Part shown: positions 45,257-53,104 of the stretch, one piece after another
Layout: the number at the start of each line of letters is the position of its first letter
Numbering within the stretch: position 1 is the first letter of the stretch
Source: Chryseobacterium formosum
Lineage (GTDB): Bacteria; Bacteroidota; Bacteroidia; Flavobacteriales; Weeksellaceae
Reading direction: 5' to 3'
Assembly (NCBI RefSeq): GCF_026460885.1
Contig: NZ_JAOVZW010000024.1
Coordinates: 1 to 64,000 of the forward strand
Length of the DNA stretch: 64,000 nucleotides
Translations under genes and position numbers: made by a program
The notes under the pieces: generated by a model
What the model saw: only the letters and a program-made list of their open reading frames with translations
Database searches by the model: none
Told to the model about the DNA's origin: nothing

Positions 45257-46036
45257 ATGCATCAATTTTTATTATTAAAAGCGACTGTGAATAATTCAAT
45301 GGAAAATCAAATAGATTTACTCTTATTTTACAATTTAGCAATTGTTTTTTTTATTGGTTGTATCTGCGGTTCTACAGAAGTCTTAAGTAGATATAAGGAA
45401 ACTAAGTATATATTTAGACAAGGTGTATGGCTTTGGGTTTTATTTTATATTATATTTAATGGATTAGTTTCTGTTCTTGCTTTATATTTTATCAAATATT
45501 TTCGTGGTCAGGAATTTCTGAGTTCTTTTAAATCGATTGAGATAAATAATATTTTCGCAGCTGGATTCGGAGGAATGATGATTTTAAGAAGTTCAATATT
45601 TAGTATTAATAACAATGGAAAAAAAATAGCAATTGGCTTGGAGGCAATTGTAAAAACTTTTTTAGATACGATAGAACGTCAAATTAAGAATATAACTGCT
45701 GTAAAGAGAGTTGATGATCTAGAAGCTATAATGAAAGGTTTGGATTTTCAAAAAATAAAAGATGAATTACCACAACTTTGTATAGATTTTGTAGATAATT
45801 TTAAAGAAGAAGATTCTAAAGTTATAAAAAACCACATAAATACTATTGACAATTTTAATAATATGACTAACTTTGGGAAGTGTTTATCATTAGGAAGAAT
45901 AATTGCTATGTACTGTGACACAGGTGTAATTAAATCATTAGTAGAGAAAAATGCTGAATTTAAATTAAAAGTTAATAATGAAGATATAGATCCAATCACT
46001 GAAATACAAAATATACAAGATAATTTAAGAATTTAA
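45257..46036 (+). CDS. Two-helix membrane protein of the defence-like operon
   Basis: A 259-residue protein with two clear membrane helices (LLFYNLAIVFFIGCICGS, and WLWVLFYIIFNGLVSVLALY). A short loop and a mostly helical cytosolic part of about 150 residues follow. An alternative ATG at 45299 would drop the first 14 residues. No family recognised. Membrane proteins in defence operons are often the killing effector, but nothing here proves that. It starts 3 nt after the fusion gene. Confidence 0.6.
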   Translation: MHQFLLLKATVNNSMENQIDLLLFYNLAIVFFIGCICGSTEVLSRYKETKYIFRQGVWLWVLFYIIFNGLVSVLALYFIKYFRGQEFLSSFKSIEINNIFAAGFGGMMILRSSIFSINNNGKKIAIGLEAIVKTFLDTIERQIKNITAVKRVDDLEAIMKGLDFQKIKDELPQLCIDFVDNFKEEDSKVIKNHINTIDNFNNMTNFGKCLSLGRIIAMYCDTGVIKSLVEKNAEFKLKVNNEDIDPITEIQNIQDNLRI

Positions 46037-46046
46037 AATTTGCAAA

Positions 46047-46415
46047 ATGGAAACAAATATAAAATACAATAACTTTATTGAGGACATTAAAGCAAATAAT
46101 ATATCCTCTAATATTTCATTTTTAAAAACTATCACACAACTTATTAAAGACGACTTGAGTAAGATGCAAAACGATAATGTTATCAAATTAAGAGAAATTA
46201 TCGACATGATAAACAAGTTGGACGATAAGCAAATCATTGATGAATATATCTCTTTTGGTTATTATCTAAAGTCAATATTAACAAAAAGTTTTATTTCAGA
46301 GAATAAAGAAATTCTTAAAAAAATTACGATTCAATATTTAGAAATTGCGAAATGGACTAAAGATACTAGAATCAAAAATTTAGGATTTGATATAGCAAAA
46401 GAATTAACAAGTTAA
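46047..46415 (+). CDS. Small helical protein of the defence-like operon
   Basis: A 122-residue soluble, all-helical protein rich in Ile, Lys and Asn (KTITQLIKDDLSKMQ, IKLREIIDMINKLDDKQIID). It has no known domain. It may be an adaptor or regulatory subunit. Its stop overlaps the methyltransferase ATG by 1 nt, so the two are coupled. Confidence 0.58.
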   Translation: METNIKYNNFIEDIKANNISSNISFLKTITQLIKDDLSKMQNDNVIKLREIIDMINKLDDKQIIDEYISFGYYLKSILTKSFISENKEILKKITIQYLEIAKWTKDTRIKNLGFDIAKELTS

Positions 46416-47665
46416 TGTTAGATTATAATTTAAAGGAAAGAGTAGATTCTAATATTATTTCAAATGCTTCTGGTTATAACAATGAACATCGTTTTAGATG
46501 GTATCCTTACAAGGAAGGATTTTCTAAGTCTCTTGTGCAAGAAGCAATTAATAGTATTAAATTAGACGAGAATGATTATATTCTAGACCCCTTTAATGGA
46601 AATGGTACAGTTACTCTAACCTCATCTCTGAATAATATTTCCTCACTTGGTATTGAATCTAATCCTTTTTCTGCATTTCTAGCTAAAACGAAAAGTGTAA
46701 ATCTTTCAACTAAGGAATTGGACAAAGATTTTAATAAACTTTTAAAAAGTATTAAAAATGGCAAAAAATCAAAGTTATTAGAATATTCTACATTTTCAGA
46801 GTATAGCGGTAAGAAAAAATGGTTATTTAATAGTGAGGTTTTAAATGCTTTTGAAGGTGGTTGGCAATATACTGATAGAATTTATGATATAAATAAAAAA
46901 AAACTTTTACAATTATCACTAATTTCTTCGGCAATCGATAATTGTAATGCAGTTAAGGATGGTAAGTGTTTAAAATATAAACAGGAAAGGATAAATAAAA
47001 ATTTTTCTGCTGAAAGCTTTCTCAATTCCTTTGAGGGAAAAATTAATTTAATTAGAGAGGATCTACAAGAGTCTATTATTAGTACAAAACCCTCAATAAT
47101 AAATGGAGATTCGAGAATAATTTTAGATTCTATACCCCATTATAAATTATGTATCACCTCTCCTCCATACTTAAATTCATTTGATTACACAGATATTTAC
47201 CGACCTGAATTATTTTTAGGAAAATTTATAAAATCTAGTGAAGAATTAAAGAATTTAAGATATAATACAATTCGATCTCATAAACTTATTTACAGTAATC
47301 AAATACCTGATAATATTTTGCTGGGACAATTATTTGAGGCTGTTATTAATAGTCTACCAGTAATAAAAAAAGGTTGGAATAAAACAATTCCACACATGAT
47401 AAAGGGATATTTTGAGGACATGAGCATCATATTATCAAAATTGTTTGCTACTGCAAAAAAAGGAGGTGAATTATGGATTGTTATTGCTAATTCAGTTTAT
47501 TTGAATACTGAAATACCTGTCGATCTAATTTTAGCTGAAATCGGATCATTACATGGTTGGAAATTAAAGAAAATAGAAGTATTACGATATATATATAGAA
47601 GAAAAACAAAATATTCAGGCGACCACACAAAACTAAGAGAAAGTCTAATTGTTTTTGAAAAATAA
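46415..47665 (+). CDS. DNA methyltransferase (N4-cytosine/N6-adenine type)
   Basis: A 416-residue SAM-dependent methyltransferase. Motif I is DPFNGNGT (58-65), motif II acidic E81 is in GIESNP, and motif IV is CITSPPYLNSFDY (246-258). TSPPY is commonest in N4-cytosine enzymes but does not exclude N6-adenine. About 180 residues sit between motifs I and IV and may recognise the target. No restriction endonuclease is seen beside it. In the operon it could mark self DNA for a system whose attack is done by other genes. Confidence 0.8.
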   Translation: MLDYNLKERVDSNIISNASGYNNEHRFRWYPYKEGFSKSLVQEAINSIKLDENDYILDPFNGNGTVTLTSSLNNISSLGIESNPFSAFLAKTKSVNLSTKELDKDFNKLLKSIKNGKKSKLLEYSTFSEYSGKKKWLFNSEVLNAFEGGWQYTDRIYDINKKKLLQLSLISSAIDNCNAVKDGKCLKYKQERINKNFSAESFLNSFEGKINLIREDLQESIISTKPSIINGDSRIILDSIPHYKLCITSPPYLNSFDYTDIYRPELFLGKFIKSSEELKNLRYNTIRSHKLIYSNQIPDNILLGQLFEAVINSLPVIKKGWNKTIPHMIKGYFEDMSIILSKLFATAKKGGELWIVIANSVYLNTEIPVDLILAEIGSLHGWKLKKIEVLRYIYRRKTKYSGDHTKLRESLIVFEK

Positions 47666-47726
47666 TGCGTAAATTCTTCTAAACAATTGATAATGTGTTG
47701 TTTCTAGAATAGAAATTATTAATATA

Positions 47727-47753
47727 AACCTAACCCATAAGTTAGGTTTTTTT
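47727..47753 (+). terminator. Terminator of the defence-like operon
   Basis: AAACCTAAC and GTTAGGTTT pair, followed by seven T. It closes the six-gene operon just before the convergent XRE gene. Confidence 0.88.
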
Positions 47754-48012
47754 ATTCGTCAATTTTATATTTCTTAATATCAAAATCAAAGTCAAAGAGT
47801 TCTTTAGGAGTTATACCAAAAGCTGATGACATTTTCAACATAGTTTCTATAGTAGGATTGCCCTTACCATTTTCAAATTTATTGTAATTGCTTGAATCGA
47901 AATTTGAATTCTTCGCAACCTCATCCATCGAATTATATTTTGTAGCTCGAATCCTCTTCAAATTTTCTGAAAACTCAAGCATAAATAATTTTAAGACTTC
48001 TTTGCTATCCAT
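47752..48012 (-). CDS. XRE-family transcriptional regulator
   Basis: An 86-residue protein from the ATG at 48012; the upstream TTG adds only a few residues. A helix-turn-helix covers about 12-66, with ENLKRIRATKYNSMDEVAKN and SSNYNKFENGKGNPTIETM, then an acidic tail. It is convergent with the methyltransferase gene. A perfect 20-bp palindrome 46 nt before its start is a likely binding site. Such regulators often keep defence operons silent, but it could instead control the RNA gene on the other side. Confidence 0.85.
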   Translation of the reverse strand: MDSKEVLKLFMLEFSENLKRIRATKYNSMDEVAKNSNFDSSNYNKFENGKGNPTIETMLKMSSAFGITPKELFDFDFDIKKYKIDE

Positions 48013-48057
48013 AAATAATGTATTTATGAGCAATTTTGGATTTTTGATTTAAAAATT

Positions 48058-48077
48058 CATGGTAATATATTACCATG
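48058..48077. promoter_or_regulatory. Perfect 20-bp palindrome, candidate XRE operator
   Basis: CATGGTAATATATTACCATG is fully self-complementary. It lies between the XRE gene and the divergent promoter at 48096-48128, 18 bp before that -33 box. There are no T-runs, so it is not a terminator. Confidence 0.6.
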
Positions 48078-48095
48078 TAGTAAAAAATTTCTATA

Positions 48096-48128
48096 TTTGT
48101 AAAATAAGTTACAGAATATGTAATTTTG
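48096..48128 (+). promoter_or_regulatory. Promoter of the structured RNA region
   Basis: TTTG (48096-48099), a 21-nt spacer and TAATTTTG (48121-48128). Transcription would start near 48135. Confidence 0.65.
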
Positions 48129-48134
48129 CGATAC

Positions 48135-48430
48135 TTCAAAGAATAATAGAAGCTATTGCTTAGAATCTCGCTCCGAAAACTGGCACTTTTCAATTAACCA
48201 CGAGATGATAAGTATAAAGCTCACGACCTAGGCGTGGGCTCTCTTATCTGTGGTTTAAGGTATGCCAGTACCTCAGAGCTGATAATGTAGAGTTCCACGC
48301 CGTCTTTTTTCCAATGCTGTTAGCCCGCCACTACATTATATTCTAAGCCTCGCTTTAAACATAGTATCATGACACTATACAATAGGAAGGTACAACCTAT
48401 TGCGGCTTTTAAAGCTTACACGGGACACAG
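48135..48430 (+). ncRNA. Candidate structured RNA, about 300 nt
   Basis: At least six helices can be drawn. ACTGGCA (48179) pairs with TGCCAGT (48263). Inside it AACCAC (48196) pairs with GTGGTT (48250), and within that AGCTCACG (48218) pairs with CGTGGGCT (48233). ATAATGTAG (48282) pairs with CTACATTAT (48331). GCTTTAAA (48352) pairs with TTTAAAGC (48408), enclosing AATAGG/CCTATT (48381/48396). The GC content is above that of the island, there is no convincing frame, and a good promoter stands in front. No known family fits. It may be a free RNA or the leader of the SusC gene. Confidence 0.5.
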
Positions 48431-48660
48431 ATTTCATTCATATTAAATTCTTTCCGGTGCCTTGCGGTCACTGCTTACAGAACCTCACCAGTCCTTTTTC
48501 ATACCAAAGGGCATCAGGAAAGTTTTTATCCATCGATGAATACATCACATTAATTACAAAAAATATAAAAAACAAAAAAGCCCCTTCCCAAACAGTTTGA
48601 CGACACAGGGAAAGAGCAGATCAGTAATTAATTTAACGATTAAAAACCTTTTACAAATCT

Positions 48661-51654
48661 ATGAAAAATTCCTATTACAAGATAGGAGGTATTTTCTTTG
48701 GCCTTATGCTGACCGCTGTCAGCACCAATACAAAAGCCCAAACACGCACCATTTCAGGTACCGTTACCGCATCCAACAAACCACTTTCGGGAGTAACCAT
48801 CTCCCAAGAGGGAAGTGATCAGGTAACGACCACCAGCGAAAACGGAACCTATACATTACAGGTTAAAGCAGAAAATCCCATCCTATTGTTCAGACATCCT
48901 GATTATGCTGAAGAACGAATCTCAGCCACTGATCAGACCGTCGTCAATATCAGCTTAGAACAAAAAGTAAAGGGAATCGAAGAAGTTATTCTCAACGCCG
49001 GCTACTACAAGGTCAAATACAAAGAACGAACCGGTAGCATCGCCAAAGTTTCAGCAAAAGACATAGAAAACCAACCCGTCACCAATGTCTTGTCAGCAGC
49101 ACAGGGTAGAATGGCCGGGGTCAGCATTACCCAGAATTCAGGTACACCCGGAGGTGGTTTTGATGTTCAGATAAGAGGAAGAAACTCACTCCGTAACCGG
49201 ACCAACTCCGAGTTTGACGGGAATGTACCGTTGTATATTATTGATGGCGTTCCGGTGGGCGGTAGCATCAATTCAAGATATGGCGGGGCAGTATTACCCA
49301 ACGGTGATGTCAACCCGTTAAATGCCATTAACCCTAATGATATTGAAAGTTTCGAGATTTTAAAGGATGCCGATGCGACGGCAATTTACGGTTCCAGAGG
49401 CGCAAATGGAGTCGTCTTGGTCACTACAAAAAAAGGAAAAAAGGGAAAGGTAAAAGTTTCGCTCAATTCTTCCTACGGACTGAGCCATGCAGTATCAAAC
49501 CTCGAAATGATGAATACCGAGGAGTACATTGCTATGAGAAAGCAGGCATTCGCCAACAGCAATATATCGGTATATCCGGCTACGGCCTATGACATCAACG
49601 GAACATGGGATGCCAACCGTTACACCGATTGGCGAAAAGAGCTCTTGGGCAATCAGGCAACCTTATCAGCCAATCAGCTTTCCCTTAGCGGGGGAAGTGA
49701 AACCACTTCTTTTCTATTAAGTTTGGGGCACAATCAGCAGACCACGGTGTTTGGTCAGGATTTCAGGTACAGGGCAACCACGGTGTCGGGAAATGTCAGT
49801 CACCGCTCCGCCGACAGAAAGTTCAGCTTCAACATGTCGAATCAGTTTTCTGCAATGGATAATAACCTCATCAGCTCAGATATTACTCGGGCTGCTCATA
49901 TTCTGTCACCCAATGCGCCGGCCTTGTATTCTGCAGACGGTAGCCTGAACTGGGAAAACAACACTTTCACCAATCCTGTGGCTGCCTATGAGAATTCATA
50001 TACCAATGATCAGCTTCAGTTTCTCAACAACATGAGTGCAGAATATGAAGCCTTTACAAATTTCAGGGTCAGGCTGAACGGAGGGTTTACCTACCAGACT
50101 TTTGAAGAATGGTCACTGCGTCCCAATACGGCATTTAATCCTGCATTAGGAAGTACTCCCGCAATGTCTCAGTCCTCAAAAAGCAATCAGGATCGTTTCT
50201 CACTCATTATAGAGCCGCAGATCAGCTGGCTCTACAAAAAAGAGACGCATCAGTTTGATGTATTGGCAGGAGCAACCTATCAAAACGATAAGGTGGGGCA
50301 GGGCGCCATTCAGGGGATCGGTTTTGAAAGCAATGCATTGATAAAAAACATAGGCGCGGCACAGACCAAAACGATTTTAGATCACATCAATACCGAATAC
50401 CGATATGCGGCATTCTTCGGCAGGATCAATTATCAGTTCGATAAAAAATACATTCTCAACATCACAGGCAGAAGAGACGGGAGCAGCCGTTTCGGGCCCA
50501 ACAATAAATACGCAGACTTTGGAGCGATAGGGGCAGCCTGGTTATTCTCCGGGGAAAACTGGCTGAAAAACAGCGCGTGGCTGAGCTTCGGGAAACTGCG
50601 GGGAAGTTACGGGACTTCGGGAAGCGACAACATTGGAGATTATCAGTATCTCGATACCTTTACCACCTCTGCATTGATCTACAATGGAGTCACCGCATTG
50701 TTGCCCTCAAGATTGTACAACCCTGATTTCAGTTGGGAAAAGACGGTGAAATTGGAAGCTGCCTTAGAACTGGGTTTCTTCGATAACCGATTAAATGTGA
50801 GTGGTGCTTATTATAGAAACCGTTCAGGCAATCAGCTGGTGGGGTATCAGCTCCCTTCGGTAACAGGATTTACATCGGTACTCTCCAATCTTGATGCAGT
50901 CATTCAAAACACAGGGTTGGAAGTTGAGGCCAACGGAAAAATAATACAGTCAAAAGCAATATTATGGAATACATCGTTCAACATCAGTTTCCCGAAAAAT
51001 AAGCTGATTTCCTTTCCCGGTTTGGAAGGATCTACCTACGCCAATACGTATGTGGTCGGGCAGCCCGTTGGTATCATCAAGCTGTATGAACTCAATGGGG
51101 TAAATCCATCGACTGGGCTGTATCAGTTCACAGATTTTAACGCTGACGGGAAAATTGCGGCACCCGATGACAGACAGGTCATTAGAAATGTAAGTCAGAA
51201 ATTCTTTGGGGGTTGGAGTAATGAAGTCACATACAAAAACTGGAACCTGTCTTTCCTCATTCAGTTTGTGAAGCAGCAAGGAAGAAATTATAATGCTTCT
51301 ATACCGTCTCCCGGAATTATGAACAATCTTCCGGTTCAGGCATTGGATGTCTGGTCACCGGAAAATCCCGACGGATTGTACATGCCGTATCGGTCTTCTG
51401 CTTCTTCTGCAAATACGCTGTTTCAGACAAGTGATGCTTCCGTTTCTGATGCGTCATTTATCCGCCTTAAAAATGTACAGGTCAATTACAGAATACCGGT
51501 AAAAGGTAACGTCTTCCGTGAGGCAAAACTATATTTTCAGGGGCAGAATCTTGTGACGTGGACAAACTATTTCGGAATCGATCCCGAAAATCCCACCACA
51601 ACTTTCCTCCCTCCCCTCAGAACATATTCCCTGGGACTACAGCTTACCCTCTAA
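48661..51654 (+). CDS. SusC/RagA-family TonB-dependent receptor
   Basis: A 997-residue outer-membrane receptor. A signal peptide (1-26, ending NTKAQ) is followed by a carboxypeptidase-regulatory-like domain (about 28-105) and the plug (IRGRNSLRNRTNSEFDGN, PLYIIDGVPVGG, GSRGANGVVLVTTKKGKKGK). The 22-strand barrel fills the rest to YSLGLQLTL. With SusD it forms a nutrient importer powered by TonB. The neighbouring S9 peptidase suggests peptides rather than glycans as cargo. The region is less AT-rich than the preceding island. Confidence 0.93.
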   Translation: MKNSYYKIGGIFFGLMLTAVSTNTKAQTRTISGTVTASNKPLSGVTISQEGSDQVTTTSENGTYTLQVKAENPILLFRHPDYAEERISATDQTVVNISLEQKVKGIEEVILNAGYYKVKYKERTGSIAKVSAKDIENQPVTNVLSAAQGRMAGVSITQNSGTPGGGFDVQIRGRNSLRNRTNSEFDGNVPLYIIDGVPVGGSINSRYGGAVLPNGDVNPLNAINPNDIESFEILKDADATAIYGSRGANGVVLVTTKKGKKGKVKVSLNSSYGLSHAVSNLEMMNTEEYIAMRKQAFANSNISVYPATAYDINGTWDANRYTDWRKELLGNQATLSANQLSLSGGSETTSFLLSLGHNQQTTVFGQDFRYRATTVSGNVSHRSADRKFSFNMSNQFSAMDNNLISSDITRAAHILSPNAPALYSADGSLNWENNTFTNPVAAYENSYTNDQLQFLNNMSAEYEAFTNFRVRLNGGFTYQTFEEWSLRPNTAFNPALGSTPAMSQSSKSNQDRFSLIIEPQISWLYKKETHQFDVLAGATYQNDKVGQGAIQGIGFESNALIKNIGAAQTKTILDHINTEYRYAAFFGRINYQFDKKYILNITGRRDGSSRFGPNNKYADFGAIGAAWLFSGENWLKNSAWLSFGKLRGSYGTSGSDNIGDYQYLDTFTTSALIYNGVTALLPSRLYNPDFSWEKTVKLEAALELGFFDNRLNVSGAYYRNRSGNQLVGYQLPSVTGFTSVLSNLDAVIQNTGLEVEANGKIIQSKAILWNTSFNISFPKNKLISFPGLEGSTYANTYVVGQPVGIIKLYELNGVNPSTGLYQFTDFNADGKIAAPDDRQVIRNVSQKFFGGWSNEVTYKNWNLSFLIQFVKQQGRNYNASIPSPGIMNNLPVQALDVWSPENPDGLYMPYRSSASSANTLFQTSDASVSDASFIRLKNVQVNYRIPVKGNVFREAKLYFQGQNLVTWTNYFGIDPENPTTTFLPPLRTYSLGLQLTL

Positions 51655-51657
51655 CCC

Positions 51658-51714
51658 AAAAACCATCAACCATCAACCATCAACCAACAACTGACAACTG
51701 ACAACCATCAACTA
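51658..51714 (+). repeat. Short AACCATC tandem repeats
   Basis: The gap between susC and susD contains ACCATCA repeated several times with ACAACTGACAACTGACA inserted. It is simple-sequence DNA and may be slippage-prone. Confidence 0.7.
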
Positions 51715-51725
51715 AAAATAAAAAA

Positions 51726-53104
51726 ATGAAAACACACCTTAATAAAATAATAATCACATCCATGCTCTCTACCCTCATCACCTGTTTCTCATGTGAGAAA
51801 ATGCTGGAAACAGACGTGCCCGAAAATCAGATGCAGTCACAAACGGTATTTGAAAATGTACAGACCGCCAATTCCGTTCTTTCGGGTCTGTACGCAGGAT
51901 TATTTGATGCATCACCGGTTTCCGGTGATCAGAGCGGATATTGTCTCAGTATGTATACGGATGATACAGACTTTTATGCTTTGAGCAATACAAGTGGTCT
52001 TTTGGAAATTGCCGGCAATACACTCATCGATTCAAACAATACTACGGCAACATTCTGGGCATCATCATATCAGAAAATATATCTCTGCAATACAATTCTG
52101 GAAGGAATTGAAGATTCTAAAGGAATACCGGAAGCCGATAAAAATAGAATCAAAGGCGAAGCTTTAACCATCCGCTCTCTCCTGTTATTTTATCTTCAGC
52201 AGCTCTATGGCGATATTCCGTATCCCGTAACCACCAATTATATGATCAATCAGTCAATCTCGAAGACACCGTCACAGGAGGTTTTTTTCAGATTAGAAAC
52301 CGATCTGCAGGAAGCATCCGGTTTACTGCCCGATACGTATCGCCATGCGGAAAGAATTTTTATCAACAAAAAAGCAGCGCAGCTTCTCTTAGGCAAAGTC
52401 TATATGCGCAGCAAGGCAAATCGTCACAGGCGGAGATCGTATTGAAAGCAATTGTTCAAAGTCCGCTGTATCAGTTTCAGAATGATATCACTAAAGTATT
52501 TACTAAAACAGGAACTCACATCCTGTGGCAGCTGAAACCTAAAAACAATGCAGATGCTGTAAAAGAAGCTTCATTGTATTATTTTGCGAATGCTGCTCCG
52601 TTGTATGTCGCCCTTTCTCCGTCTTTGGTAAGCTCCTTGGCAGCAGTAGATCTCAGAAAACAGAATTGGACTGCTCCCGTAACGGTCGGGGCAAACACCT
52701 GGTATCGGGCAGAAAAATACAAAGCCAGATCTAATAATTCAACTGAATATTCCATCATATTCAGACTGGAAGAAGCTTATCTTCTGTTGGCAGAATCTTT
52801 AGCAAGGCAAAACAGGATCGCAGATGCACTGCCATACATCAATCCAATCAGGCAGAGAGCAGCACAGCCTTTACTCAGTGCCTCTATATCTCAGCAAGTT
52901 TTGTTGAATGAAATTGTTTCAGAAAGCAGGAAAGAATTTTTTACCGAGATGGGGCATCGTTTTTTAACATTAAAGCGATTTGGCTTGCTCAGCAATTTAA
53001 TGCAGACAAAGCCAAATTGGAAAGACCATCACAGGTTATGGCCTGTGCCTCAAAAAGACATCCTCCTGAATTCCAATTTGAATCCTCAAAATCCAGGGTA
53101 CTGA
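51726..53104 (+). pseudogene. SusD/RagB-family lipoprotein gene with one frameshift
   Basis: The first frame (51726-52445) has a lipoprotein start (Cys23 in CFSCEKML) and SusD features (NSVLSGLYAGLFD, RIKGEALTIRSLLLFYLQQL, YGDIPYPV). It drifts out at LGKVYMRSKANR. In the next frame the expected sequence continues as AQQGKSSQAEIVLKAIVQSP, then SIIFRLEEAYLLLAESLARQ and KEFFTEMGHRFLTLKRFG, to 53104. One missing G at about 52407 (ATGGCG to ATGCG) explains it. The repaired protein is about 460 residues. If real, the importer lacks its surface subunit. Confidence 0.88.

Noticed and set aside
48135-48430. Cobalamin riboswitch, tmRNA or group II intron
   Set aside because: None of the diagnostic core sequences of these RNAs is present.
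48400-48600. 66-residue frame with a PVPCGHCL segment
   Set aside because: It overlaps the predicted RNA helices and has no promoter of its own. The Cys motif recalled a microvirus protein, but nothing else supports that.
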